Notes: a model not told the origin generated them from the letters alone. A DNA stretch of 64,000 nt from Blastopirellula marina (GCF_002967715.1 NZ_PUIA01000042.1:124001-188000), one strand, 5' to 3'. Shown: positions 26,196 to 34,679, numbered from the stretch's first letter. Numbers and translations: made by a program.

Positions 26196-27092
26196 CTATC
26201 GCTGCGATGGATATCCGGGCTGCGCCATGTACTGCGGTTGCGTGTAATGCTGTTGCATGGACCAGGGAGCCGTGTTGCGGCGAACGTTTTCTTCCCGCTG
26301 CTGAAATGCCGTGCGTGGAGGAGCTTTGGGAGCTAACGCCTGCATCGGAACGCCTGTCATGGGGCCCGGTCCCATGGGAACTTCGACGCCACCAGCTGGG
26401 GCAGGGGGGGGATTGCCGAACAGTTGGATCGGCGGTGACTGGTATGTGAACTCACCAGGCATGTCCTCGAGGGTGGGCCGACGCGAGCCGAGCCGCAAGA
26501 TAGCGACCGGGCGGCCAAGCGAATCGGCCGTGACAACTGGGTCGGTGCCAGGCTCGACTTCAAACCACGGCTGGAAGCCAGGTTCGTAGGCATTGGGGAT
26601 CGCCGTGCGCGGGTTTTCCAGGTAGATGACACGCGTGACGAACTTGCCGTCGAGTGCGTATTGCAGTTCTTCCTGGGTGATATGAATCGGAATCGGGAAT
26701 TGTAGTTCCATGCCGGCCGGTGGGTAGGTGCGGTCGATCACTTCGACCGACGGAAACAACTCAGCACCGGGGCGGAAGGGGATTTGCGTGATGCGGAAGC
26801 GATACACGGCCCCGATCAGGCATCCGTACGTTTGCGGAGCCGGCTGATCGTCGGCAAACGCACCGCCAATGGCCGGAGCGATCTGAGCACCTTGGGGAAG
26901 CACCATCTGGATGGGTTGCGTGTAACCGGGGATGCCGCGACCCTTCATGTTCTGAAACTGGCCGATCGTGCCAGGGTTCAGACGCTCGGTATACAGAGGC
27001 ACCAAGCCCGATTGAGCCTTGGCGATGTTTGCGGCGGCCAGCACCACGAAGGTGGCCACAAGCAAGAGTTTGTGCAGTTGTGTTCGTTTCAC
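26196..27092 (-). CDS. Exported protein, paralogue of the neighbouring lipoprotein
   Basis: A GTG start at 27092 is chosen because it gives a signal peptide (MKRTQLHKLLLVATFVVLAA, cleaved after NIAKA) and follows a GAAGAAG ribosome-binding site; the long upstream frame to 27296 looks non-coding. The 298-aa product has the core GAELFPSVEVIDRTYPP ... VTRVIYLENPR ... PGTDPVVTADSLGRPVAILR. The same plan recurs in the gene at 27278-28477, so the two arose by duplication. The C-terminus is rich in Pro, Gln and Met. Located in the periplasm or at the cell surface. Function unknown. Confidence 0.8.
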   Translation of the reverse strand: MKRTQLHKLLLVATFVVLAAANIAKAQSGLVPLYTERLNPGTIGQFQNMKGRGIPGYTQPIQMVLPQGAQIAPAIGGAFADDQPAPQTYGCLIGAVYRFRITQIPFRPGAELFPSVEVIDRTYPPAGMELQFPIPIHITQEELQYALDGKFVTRVIYLENPRTAIPNAYEPGFQPWFEVEPGTDPVVTADSLGRPVAILRLGSRRPTLEDMPGEFTYQSPPIQLFGNPPPAPAGGVEVPMGPGPMTGVPMQALAPKAPPRTAFQQREENVRRNTAPWSMQQHYTQPQYMAQPGYPSQR

Positions 27093-27277
27093 GGCGATCT
27101 TCTTCCCTGAAGGTCTGCGTGAGGTCGGGGGGACTTCAATGATTGGGCCTTGGAATAAAGCTCGCTGGGTGCCGCTTCCGGGCCTGGTTGATCTTGTTCT
27201 CCGGCATGGAAGTAGGGTCGCGGAATCTTGTCCGCGACCCTGTTCCATTGCCATGGAGATTTGGTCGGTAGGGCAGC

Positions 27278-28477
27278 TTACTGAGCTGGGCACCACTGAC
27301 CGTTAGCGTCGTAGTAACCACCACCTGCCGGCGGAACAAACTGATGCATGTCGCCGTGTGGCTGGTTCAAGTTTGGCGAAGGATGAATGTTCTCTTCGGT
27401 GATCCAAGCTCGGTTTGGTGGTTGTGGGTAGCTGATGCCTGGACGCTGCTTGACGTGAACAGCAACCTTAGGCGTTGGACCAGGGATGTGCATGTGCGTG
27501 TGATTCTTGATCACGTGCTTCTGCAATCCAGCAGGGCCACCCAGCGGAATGTGTGGTGGGCCAGGCAGACCGATTGGCGTACCGGTGGTTGGCATGCCCC
27601 ATTGTGGAGCCGTCATGCCGGCAACGTATGGGCCAGGACCAGCACCAGGACCGGCGGCGGCTGCCATACCAGGACCCATGCCAGGAGCAGGGCCACAGTA
27701 AGCACCAGCAGCAGGAACACCCATAGGCATTCCGCCAGCCATCAGGCCTTCCATGTCTTCGCCGGGAACTTCTAGGTCTTTGTTACCAAGGCGAACGATA
27801 GCCATGATCGAACCGCGACGGTCTGCTTCGACGATCGGGTCGACGCCTGGATCCAGGCGAGTCGAGACCAAGGTTTCGACGTTGGCCAGAGCCAGCTCTT
27901 GGTAGTTCGGATCGGGCAGGTAGATGACCTTGGTCACGTAAGTGCCGCTACGAACTTGAGCGAAGTCGTCTTCGGTGAACTGAACAGGAATGGCGTTGTG
28001 AGCCAGGAAGGCTTCGGTTCGCGGAGTCGCGAAACCAATTTCCAAGGTCGGGTAAAGCTCGACGCCTGGTTGACCTTCGATGTTGGTGATCTTCAGGCGA
28101 TAGATACCGCCCTGTGGGAAGTTCTTGGAGAACGGCACGATCCGTGGTTCGGAATCGTACAAGCCAATTCCACCAAGGTCCCAGCTAACTTGCATGCCGT
28201 CTGGCGAGACGAACAGAACCTGGCTGGTCCAACTTGGAGCTGGCATCGGAGGAATCCCACCGGGGCCGCCGATTGGCATCATGGCGGAAACCGGGGCGAT
28301 TGCCGGAGGTGCCAGAACACCTGGGCCAGGGCCATCAACGCCTGGGCCAGGGTGACGCAGTTGCTGAGCTGGAGGCAGGTTGTAGCCACCAGTTGCCTGG
28401 TGCCCAACGTGCTGACAGCCGGTACCGGCGACAGCCGTCAAAAGCATCAAGGTCCACATCCACAAAGTTTGTTTCAT
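27278..28477 (-). CDS. Lipoprotein, paralogue of the downstream exported protein
   Basis: The ATG at 28477 gives MKQTLWMWTLMLLTAVAGTG, followed by the lipobox cysteine C21; it is preceded by GAGGGGG as ribosome-binding site. The core (GVELYPTLEIGFATPRTEAF ... VTKVIYLPDPN ... GVDPIVEADRRGSIMAIVRLG) mirrors that of the adjacent gene. It differs by a longer Gly/Pro/Met-rich region (about 255-330) and a histidine-rich stretch (KNHTHMHIPG). About 399 aa. It should be anchored in the envelope. The low-complexity Gly/Pro-rich part may be flexible or structural. Confidence 0.82.
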   Translation of the reverse strand: MKQTLWMWTLMLLTAVAGTGCQHVGHQATGGYNLPPAQQLRHPGPGVDGPGPGVLAPPAIAPVSAMMPIGGPGGIPPMPAPSWTSQVLFVSPDGMQVSWDLGGIGLYDSEPRIVPFSKNFPQGGIYRLKITNIEGQPGVELYPTLEIGFATPRTEAFLAHNAIPVQFTEDDFAQVRSGTYVTKVIYLPDPNYQELALANVETLVSTRLDPGVDPIVEADRRGSIMAIVRLGNKDLEVPGEDMEGLMAGGMPMGVPAAGAYCGPAPGMGPGMAAAAGPGAGPGPYVAGMTAPQWGMPTTGTPIGLPGPPHIPLGGPAGLQKHVIKNHTHMHIPGPTPKVAVHVKQRPGISYPQPPNRAWITEENIHPSPNLNQPHGDMHQFVPPAGGGYYDANGQWCPAQ

Positions 28478-28778
28478 GATTTCCCCCTCACTAAACCCTT
28501 GCTGCCGCGCCATCGCGGCATTCTCCATGGCAAGAGCGGAGATCCTCTCAGGTATTCGTAAGTGACCAATGGTTGCGAGCGGTTAAGGGCAACGCCGCCA
28601 ACGGTTCCAAAGAACCTCACCGACTGACGTGGACCCGGCCTCAAGGAAATCCTTACAATCGCAGCCGTCGATTTGGCATCCATGCCAACAAACGTCCCGA
28701 GCGCAAGACTATCCCTGTTGCCATTAATGTTCGGCGTGGCAGGACAGGATTCTTTGGGAAAACCGGCAAATCCCTGTC

Positions 28779-29648
28779 ATGAAAGATAATCGTTTCAAAT
28801 TAACAGGCCTGATCGCGGTAGCACTGCTAGCCGTTGGTGTCGGTTTGGGCTACGCCGCGCAGCACTTTCACGACAGCAATGCCAGCGGACTTGGGGCAGG
28901 GGGGAGTGCCGCCTCGGAAAACCGATTGGGGCTCGATATCGATCTGTTATTAAGCAATGTTGTTGCCCGCTGGAAGCAAGTTGACGGTTTAACCGCCGAC
29001 ATCAACTGGCAGGTTCACTTGTTCGACCATACTCTGCAAGGAGTCGGAGAATATACGCAGTCAGGCCGCGGCTCTTCGCAGCGTCATGGAATCATCTTAA
29101 AGGGGGCGGACCCGGCGGCACCGATGTTCTTTCAACAAGCAGTGCTGGCAAGCGAATCGGTCGTATGGACGCAGTGGAAAACAAGCGTCGATGAATCGGC
29201 TTCAATGGTACGGCTAAACGACCTGGCCCAAGCAAATCAAGAGATGCCCAGGGCCGGTATCGCGCACTTGATCTGGCGGCTGCAGCAAAGTTATGCGTTC
29301 ACTTCGATTGAACACGTCGTGCAAGGAGAACGCCAACTGCTGCTGGTAAGAGGAACCAAGAAGGTCGACGCGCAGAATAACGCAGAACTGCTTCCGTTTA
29401 TCTACGAACAAGCCAATGGTGCCAGTTTGCTGTTGGACGCGGCATCGGGGTTCCCGCATCGCATTCAATGGGAATCGGTCGGGCACAAGCAGCGAAAGCC
29501 ACTGGTGACGATCGATCTGATCCACGTGCGAAATGGTGTTTCACCCAATAGCGATCTGCTATCACCCACCACGATTGTTCCCGATGCCATCGATCAGACC
29601 GAAGCGTACCAGATGGCCGTAATGTCTGGGGCAGGGGGGCACTACTGA
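28779..29648 (+). CDS. Membrane-anchored/exported protein of unknown function
   Basis: This 289-aa protein has one N-terminal helix (LTGLIAVALLAVGVGLGYAA), possibly a signal anchor. The rest has beta-rich segments such as LTADINWQVHLFDHTLQGVG and QLLLVRGTKKVDAQNN ... FPHRIQWESVG. This pattern recalls LolA/DUF1571-like lipid-binding half-barrels of Planctomycetes, but I cannot confirm the family. The stop codon overlaps the start of dtd (TGATG), so the two genes are translationally coupled. Outside the cytoplasm, by prediction. Confidence 0.75.
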   Translation: MKDNRFKLTGLIAVALLAVGVGLGYAAQHFHDSNASGLGAGGSAASENRLGLDIDLLLSNVVARWKQVDGLTADINWQVHLFDHTLQGVGEYTQSGRGSSQRHGIILKGADPAAPMFFQQAVLASESVVWTQWKTSVDESASMVRLNDLAQANQEMPRAGIAHLIWRLQQSYAFTSIEHVVQGERQLLLVRGTKKVDAQNNAELLPFIYEQANGASLLLDAASGFPHRIQWESVGHKQRKPLVTIDLIHVRNGVSPNSDLLSPTTIVPDAIDQTEAYQMAVMSGAGGHY

Positions 29649-30097
29649 TGCGCGGAGTCGTGCAACGAGTTCTCGAAGCTCACGTGAAAGTCGACGGGCA
29701 GATCGTCGGGCAGATCGAGCAAGGCCTGGTGGTGCTGCTGGGGGTCGCTCAGGGAGATACAGAAGCGGATCTGAAGTACCTCGTCGAGAAAACAATCAAC
29801 CTGCGGATCTTTGAAGATGATGACGGCAAGATGAACCGCAGCGTGCTTGACGTTGGCGGAAGCATCCTGGCGATCAGCCAGTTCACGCTGCTGGGTGATG
29901 CCCGCAAAGGACGGCGTCCCAGTTTTATCACCGCCGCCAGGCCGGAAGAGGCCAACGCGATGTACGAGGATTACGTGCGCCAAATTCGAGAACAGGGCGT
30001 GACCGTCGAAACGGGCATCTTTCAAGCCGACATGAAGGTCCACCTGGTGAACGATGGACCGGTAACGCTGATGCTGGATAGCAGCAAGATTCTTTAG
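29648..30097 (+). CDS. dtd: D-aminoacyl-tRNA deacylase
   Basis: The enzyme hydrolyses D-aminoacyl-tRNAs (and glycyl-tRNA-Ala), recycling tRNA and protecting translation. At 149 aa it has the standard length. It has the two family signatures that form the chirality-checking pocket: SQFTLLGDARKGRRPSF (about 78-94) and NDGPVTLML (about 135-143). The start MRGVVQRVLEAHVKVDG is the canonical N-terminus. The ATG overlaps the stop of the preceding gene, so translation is coupled. Cytoplasmic homodimer in the known family. Confidence 0.97.
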   Translation: MRGVVQRVLEAHVKVDGQIVGQIEQGLVVLLGVAQGDTEADLKYLVEKTINLRIFEDDDGKMNRSVLDVGGSILAISQFTLLGDARKGRRPSFITAARPEEANAMYEDYVRQIREQGVTVETGIFQADMKVHLVNDGPVTLMLDSSKIL

Positions 30098-30119
30098 AGC
30101 AGATGTCACCCAGAATTCA

Positions 30120-30161
30120 TGTCCCCTCTCCATCGTTCTCGGGGGAGAGGGGCAGGAGCTG
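30120..30161. repeat. REP-like palindrome, relative of the element at 4511-4604
   Basis: CCCCTCTCC and GGAGAGGGG arms lie on either side of ATCGTTCTCGGG, between the convergent stops of dtd and the YdjM-like gene. It may double as a bidirectional terminator. Confidence 0.5.
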
Positions 30162-30168
30162 ACAAAAC

Positions 30169-30906
30169 TTAGCGCTGAATAACCGGTGGTTGTTCCGTCG
30201 CGATCTGCTGCGTGGGGATGGCTTCTTGTTGTTGTGGTGGATGGAATTTGTAATGTTCCATCATGAGTGGATCACCCACGGCAGCGACTACTAATACGAT
30301 AAGCTTGCCATAGGTGGATATATTCGACCACAGGTTCTTGGCATACCAGAACTTGATCGCGGTACCAAACGAGCTTTTGAATCGTATGCGAGCCCCCTTC
30401 CACTCGACCGACCAGATTTCGTCGAGGATCAAGTGGACCATAAAGCCGATGAACACGGCAGCGCTCTTGAAGACGCGGACTTCGAAGTTCTCTCCGGAAA
30501 CCACCAGGAACGCCAGTAAGCCGCACGAAATGGCAGCTGGGATGCTGTGCCACATGCCGCGATGCACAGTGTAACGTTTGAAGATCTCGGCCACGCCGAA
30601 GCGGATAGTGATATAGACCAAGGCCCCTGCCAGGGCGATCGCTTCGGCCGAGAGCCCCATGTGTTGCCAGCGATCGACCATCAACATGGGGACGACAGCG
30701 GCTAGCACGTTGCTTGTTTCGCGAAGTGGGCGACCGGAACCGGAATCCAAGTCAGGCAGGATACCGGCCAAGCTGCACAGGCCAGCACCCAGCATGCACG
30801 AGATGATCCGATTGGCCTCAGGCGTATCGAGTAGAAAGTAGCCTGCGATGCCAACGCCAACGCCGACTGCCGTGCTGGTCGAGATGTGCGTATTGAAATC
30901 GGCCAT
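30169..30906 (-). CDS. Membrane-bound metal-dependent hydrolase, YdjM/DUF457 family
   Basis: This 245-aa polytopic membrane protein starts MADFNTHISTSTAVGVGVG and carries the metal-binding pattern of the YdjM family: H-S/T near the N-terminus, LAGILPDLDSGSGRP at about 47-61, TVHRGMWHSIPAA at about 117-129, and MVHLILDEIWSVEW at about 157-170. Five or so helices surround these residues. E. coli YdjM is SOS-regulated; no LexA box is evident here. The substrate is unknown. The tail after residue 215 is Pro/Gln-rich. Confidence 0.9.
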   Translation of the reverse strand: MADFNTHISTSTAVGVGVGIAGYFLLDTPEANRIISCMLGAGLCSLAGILPDLDSGSGRPLRETSNVLAAVVPMLMVDRWQHMGLSAEAIALAGALVYITIRFGVAEIFKRYTVHRGMWHSIPAAISCGLLAFLVVSGENFEVRVFKSAAVFIGFMVHLILDEIWSVEWKGARIRFKSSFGTAIKFWYAKNLWSNISTYGKLIVLVVAAVGDPLMMEHYKFHPPQQQEAIPTQQIATEQPPVIQR

Positions 30907-31131
30907 GGATCCCCTGCCTCAAAAATAATTTGGTGCGCCCCCCTGCCAGAGCACCGGCGCGCGGTGGGACGAAAGTTCGGCACTTGTACCTGAAGCGTGG
31001 GTTTGGTTTCCAGATCATCTTTCCCGCGTCCGCTAGCAATGCCAGAAACTGACCTTCGGGTTTCAGCCCCTCGTACGTATACTCGTGCGACTTCTGGGGC
31101 GAAGTTTTTCTTGAGCGATGGATAGCGAATC

Positions 31132-32067
31132 ATGGTTGCATACGATTTCCTCATGCTGGCAATACTCGCAGGCGCGATCCTGTGGGGTTTGTACAAAGGC
31201 ATGGCCTGGCAAGTCGCTTCGTTCGCATCACTCGTGGCAAGTTACTTTGTCTCGATGCAACTTCGCGAGCCTGTGGCTAACGCGTTAGGTCTTCAACCTC
31301 CTTGGGGTACGACCGCCGCGATGCTGGGTCTGTACATGGCGACGTCGCTGGTCATCTGGGTTGTCTTCTCGATGATCAATAAGACGCTGAACAACTTCGA
31401 GCTCAAAGGATGGGATCGTCAGATCGGTGCCGGACTCGGTTTCGTCAAAGGGGTGCTTCTGTGCATCATCGTGACGATGTTCGCCGTGGCCTTGACCAAA
31501 GACGATAGTCGCCAGCAAATCGTGCAGTCGAAATCAGGGTTCTACATCACCAAAGTGATCCACAATCTGCATGGCGTCATGCCAGCCGAAGTGAACCAGG
31601 TCGTGGGGCCATTTATCGACCGCTACAACCAGCGGATAAACGGTCAGAATCCAGAGTGGTTTGCCGAGACCGGCAGCGGTACTACCGGGGGCGGTTTTGG
31701 GGGGAATGACGCGGCGATTGATCCGGCCAATTTCAACCTCCAGACCGAGTTCCAGAACTTCCAGAACAACGTGCAGAATCAGATTCAAAATAAGATCCAG
31801 AACGAAGTTCAGAACCAGGCAGGGCAGTTCCAGAATTTCGTGAATCAGTCGATCGAAAATCCACAGAATGTGCAGTCGAATTGGCAGCAGTATTCGGGCC
31901 AGTATCAGCCTCCGCAGCAGCCAGGATATTACCCGCCACAAATGAACATCCCGTCGCCGCAGCAGCAGGGCGGAAGCTACTATCCGCAGTACACGCAGCC
32001 GCAACAGCAGACGCCGTATCCGATGCAAAACGGCCAGCCATATTATCCAAGCCAGCCAAGGTATTAA
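31132..32067 (+). CDS. CvpA family membrane protein with Gln/Asn-rich tail
   Basis: The first 165 residues contain four transmembrane helices and the CvpA motifs FLMLAILAGAILWGLYKGMA and GWDRQIGAGLGFVKGVLLC. CvpA proteins are inner-membrane proteins linked to envelope homeostasis and, in E. coli, colicin V production. The C-terminal 145 residues are very rich in Gln, Asn, Pro and Tyr (QNFQNNVQNQIQNK, then PQQPGYYPPQM), an extension absent from typical CvpA and probably disordered. 311 aa in all. The gene is convergent with accA; the gap between them holds the dif-like site. Confidence 0.9.
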   Translation: MVAYDFLMLAILAGAILWGLYKGMAWQVASFASLVASYFVSMQLREPVANALGLQPPWGTTAAMLGLYMATSLVIWVVFSMINKTLNNFELKGWDRQIGAGLGFVKGVLLCIIVTMFAVALTKDDSRQQIVQSKSGFYITKVIHNLHGVMPAEVNQVVGPFIDRYNQRINGQNPEWFAETGSGTTGGGFGGNDAAIDPANFNLQTEFQNFQNNVQNQIQNKIQNEVQNQAGQFQNFVNQSIENPQNVQSNWQQYSGQYQPPQQPGYYPPQMNIPSPQQQGGSYYPQYTQPQQQTPYPMQNGQPYYPSQPRY

Positions 32068-32144
32068 TCACCCAAGTGCCAACGTCAGGGAAGAAATGGC
32101 CCAAAACCGGGAATTGCTTGAAACCCGGTAAAAATAGGCCTCAA

Positions 32145-32172
32145 ACCGCACATAACAAACATTATCGGACGT
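32145..32172 (-). other. dif: Candidate dif site (XerC/XerD recombination site)
   Basis: The 28-bp site has the dif layout of two 11-bp arms and a 6-bp centre, with inner palindrome ATAA...TTAT. Read on the minus strand its core is ATAATGTTTGTTATGT, which matches 14 of 16 positions of the E. coli dif core ATAATGTATATTATGT. The left arm end CCGATAA resembles actinobacterial dif arms as I recall them. The match over the full 28 bp is 16, so the outer arms have diverged. It lies between convergent genes at the point where GGGNAGGG motifs and gene direction switch strand. Confidence 0.65.
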
Positions 32173-32230
32173 TGTAGTGGGGGTTCTATGGAGACTGGGT
32201 TATTCCTCGGTCTCGTCTGTTTGAGCCCTA

Positions 32231-32690
32231 CTCTCTCATGAACTTCATTGCCATTGCGATGATGATCGCCAGCGAGGATCGCTTCTCGTCGGAGCGAAGT
32301 TCCAAAGTCGACTCCCAGGTCCAATCGCACTGGGAACGCGCCAGCGAGCAGGCTCGATTTCGAAACGAAAAAGCCATCAAGAGATTACTTCGCGGCGGCT
32401 CGATCTGGCGATGAATTTCGCCAGCCAGAGATCGCATTCATCTGGTCGTCCCGGATCACGGTTTTGGCCAATCTGGAACCTGCCTGCTCTGTCATGAACT
32501 TCGTTGCCAATCGGCGGAAAGTCGACTCCCAGAATGGCTTCTGGTCGCACCCACAATCGATGGCCAGATCCTGGTGCCCAATGCCTTCAGGATTGGTTTC
32601 TTGGTGCCCCCATTTCGAAACGAAAAAGCCACCGCGGAATGATCCTCGCGGCGGCTTGATTAGGTGATGAATTCCACCAGCTAGAGTTGG
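32231..32690. repeat. Imperfect tandem direct repeat, two copies of about 200 bp
   Basis: Copy 1 (about 32231-32430) and copy 2 (about 32487-32690) share ordered blocks: CTCATGAACTTC/GTCATGAACTTC, AAAGTCGACTCCCAG, ATTTCGAAACGAAAAAGCCA, a CGCGGCGGCT block, and GATGAATT followed by CCAGC. The blocks keep order but differ in spacing, so the duplication is old. No coding capacity. Confidence 0.75.
32622..32657 (-). terminator. Intrinsic terminator of accA
   Basis: Read on the minus strand, AAGCCGCCGCG and CGCGGTGGCTT pair around a 10-nt loop and are followed by TTTCG. It starts about 40 bp after the accA stop. The matching block in repeat copy 1 has lost most of the pairing. Confidence 0.8.
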
Positions 32691-32697
32691 CTTCGTG

Positions 32698-33690
32698 TTA
32701 GCTGGCTGGTTCGCCTTCGGCGGTCTCCAGTTCGCGTTCCAGGAACATGCCCATCTGGCGGAACTTGTCGTAGCGGTTTTCGACCAGTTCGTCGGTTGGC
32801 TTGGCGATCAGTTCGTTGACCGTTTTAACCAAGTACATCTTCAGGCGAGCTGCCATCTGGTGATGATCTCGGTGAGCACCACCCAGCGGCTCTTCGATCA
32901 CATCGTCGACGATGCCGAACTTGGGAAGATACTTCGAGGTAAACTTCAACGCCTCGGCGGCCTTGGCTTTGAACTCGTGGCTCTTCCACAGAATGCCGGC
33001 ACAGCCTTCGGGGCTGATCACCGAGTAGTAAGCATGCTGCAGCATGGCCGTGCGGTCCGCGACACCAATGCCCAGTGCGCCGCCAGAGCCACCTTCGCCG
33101 ATGACGACCGAGATGATCGGAGTCTTCAAGCGAGACATGGCGAACATGGCGTCGGCGATGGCCATGGCCTGGCCGCGTTCCTCGGCACCGATGCCTGGAT
33201 ACGCCCCGGGCGTGTCGATGAAGGCGATCACCGGCAGGTTGTACTTCTCGGCGAGTTCCATCTTCTCGATCGCTTTGCGGTAGCCTTCCGGGTTGGCACA
33301 ACCGAAGTAGCACTCGCTGCGTTCCTTCAGGTCGCGACCTTTGAAGTGACCGATGAACATCACTTTGTGCTTGTCGAGTTTGGCGAAGCCGGTTCGCAGC
33401 GCGCGGTCGTCACCGAACTTGCGATCACCATGCAGCTCGACGAACTCGTCGAACACCAGGTTCAAGTAGTCGGCCGACTGAGGTCGCTTCTGATGACGCG
33501 CTACTTCCACCGTTTGCCAAGGCGAGAGATCGCTGTAGATCTCACGCATCGTGTCGGTGAGCTGCTTGCGGACGCTGCGGATCTCGTCGTGATGTTCCGG
33601 CGTGTCTTTTTTCTCGGCCTCTAACTGTTTCAGTTTGTTCTCGAGGGTTTCAATCGGCTGTTCGAAGTCGAGATAGATCGAGGTGCTCAT
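32698..33690 (-). CDS. accA: Acetyl-CoA carboxylase carboxyltransferase subunit alpha
   Basis: AccA transfers carboxyl from carboxybiotin to acetyl-CoA, giving malonyl-CoA, the first step of fatty acid synthesis, in a complex with AccD. The ATG at 33690 (MSTSIYLDFEQPIETLENKL) gives 330 aa, close to the usual length; an ATG at 33714 would add eight residues. Family features are present: HGDRKFGDDRAL, GHFKGRDLKER, FIDTPGAYPGIGAEERGQA, and GEGGSGGALGIGVADR with the oxyanion glycines. Cytoplasmic. A terminator follows, so it is monocistronic or ends an operon. Confidence 0.97.
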   Translation of the reverse strand: MSTSIYLDFEQPIETLENKLKQLEAEKKDTPEHHDEIRSVRKQLTDTMREIYSDLSPWQTVEVARHQKRPQSADYLNLVFDEFVELHGDRKFGDDRALRTGFAKLDKHKVMFIGHFKGRDLKERSECYFGCANPEGYRKAIEKMELAEKYNLPVIAFIDTPGAYPGIGAEERGQAMAIADAMFAMSRLKTPIISVVIGEGGSGGALGIGVADRTAMLQHAYYSVISPEGCAGILWKSHEFKAKAAEALKFTSKYLPKFGIVDDVIEEPLGGAHRDHHQMAARLKMYLVKTVNELIAKPTDELVENRYDKFRQMGMFLERELETAEGEPAS

Positions 33691-33740
33691 GAAAGCTATC
33701 GGTGCTCCAGGCAATTAATGGGGATGGACGCTCGGTGAAA

Positions 33741-34679
33741 TTAGGCTTCTTCCTGCGTCGACGTGGTATCGTCACCGCTGGTAGCCGTGGCCTTGTCTGG
33801 TTCGACGGAGCCGGATGGCTTGCGGGGTGGAATTTTGTAAATCTTGATATTCTTCAGCAGGCGCACGACGTCGCTCATCGTGTCGGGACGCTGCTTGGGA
33901 TCTTTCGCCATTAGGCGTTCGACCAGCGAGGAAAACTCGGGCGTGATGTTGTCGGTGGCGGCTTGCAGCGACGGAATGCCGCCTCGCAAATGTTTATCGA
34001 GTAAGTGATCGGGGCTGGTCGCCGTGTAGGGTAACTTGCCACTGATCAATTCAAATATGGTACAGCCGAAACTATAGATATCAGCGCGGTCATCTAATGC
34101 CGCACCGCGTATCTGTTCGGGTGACATATAGCTGCGGGTACCTTGGACGTTGCCTTTGACTTTCGAACCGCCGCCGAAGAGCTTGCCCAGGCCGCTCTTC
34201 TTTTTCTGGGCGATCGAAAAGTCGATCAGCTTGAGGTTGCCTTCCGTATCGAGCAGGAAGTTGTCCGGCTTCACGTCGCAGTGAACCCAGCCTTGCTCAT
34301 GCATGTAGCCGAGGCTCTTGGCACCCTCTTCGATAATCTTGGGGGTCCAGTACGCGAGTTCCTCGACCCCTTCGCGAATGGCCATCTTCATGTTTCGCGA
34401 GAAAGCAAATTCCAGTACGAGATAGGCGACACCGCGGAAGGTATCGAACTCGTAGACGTGAATGACAAATGGATGGTCGAACTTGCCGGCGACAGTGAAC
34501 TCGTGCTTCAGCGAGTTAATCTCTTCTTTGTCGCGAATGTAGTTCTCGCGAAGTGTTTTGATGACAACCTTACGGTTGTCCAAGTCGTGAATCGCTTCCC
34601 ATACCTGACACGTCTTGCTTGCGCGCAGCATGCGTATCAAGCGGTACGGACCGATATAGTTTCTTCCTGCGGTAGACAC
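33741..34679 (-). CDS. Serine/threonine protein kinase with atypical motifs
   Basis: This 312-aa soluble kinase of the Hanks type lacks any membrane or sensor domain. It keeps the ATP lysine (KVVIKTL, about K36), the catalytic loop aspartate and asparagine (HCDVKPDN, about 133-140), the metal-binding aspartate (LIDFSIAQ) and the APE-region equivalent (SYMSPEQIRG). Differences from canonical kinases: the Gly-rich loop reads IRMLRASKTCQVWEA without the GxGxxG glycines, the HRD arginine is Cys, and the DFG glycine is Ser. Activity is possible but may be weak. The C-terminus is Thr/Ser-rich. Confidence 0.9.
   Translation of the reverse strand: MSTAGRNYIGPYRLIRMLRASKTCQVWEAIHDLDNRKVVIKTLRENYIRDKEEINSLKHEFTVAGKFDHPFVIHVYEFDTFRGVAYLVLEFAFSRNMKMAIREGVEELAYWTPKIIEEGAKSLGYMHEQGWVHCDVKPDNFLLDTEGNLKLIDFSIAQKKKSGLGKLFGGGSKVKGNVQGTRSYMSPEQIRGAALDDRADIYSFGCTIFELISGKLPYTATSPDHLLDKHLRGGIPSLQAATDNITPEFSSLVERLMAKDPKQRPDTMSDVVRLLKNIKIYKIPPRKPSGSVEPDKATATSGDDTTSTQEEA

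Larger units (their letters stand above)
32068..32697. other. Convergent intergenic region with dif-like site and direct repeats
   Basis: These 630 bp between the cvpA and accA stops have no protein-like frame. From left to right they hold: a hairpin (ACCGGG at 32106-32111 with CCCGGT at 32124-32129), the dif-like palindrome at 32145-32172, and two imperfect copies of a roughly 200-bp unit (32231-32430 and 32487-32690). The second copy contains the accA terminator. Confidence 0.75.

Noticed and set aside
30120-30161. GGGGCAGGA near the dtd stop as a further KOPS-like site
   Set aside because: It misses GGGNAGGG by the last base and belongs to a palindromic repeat, so it was not counted.
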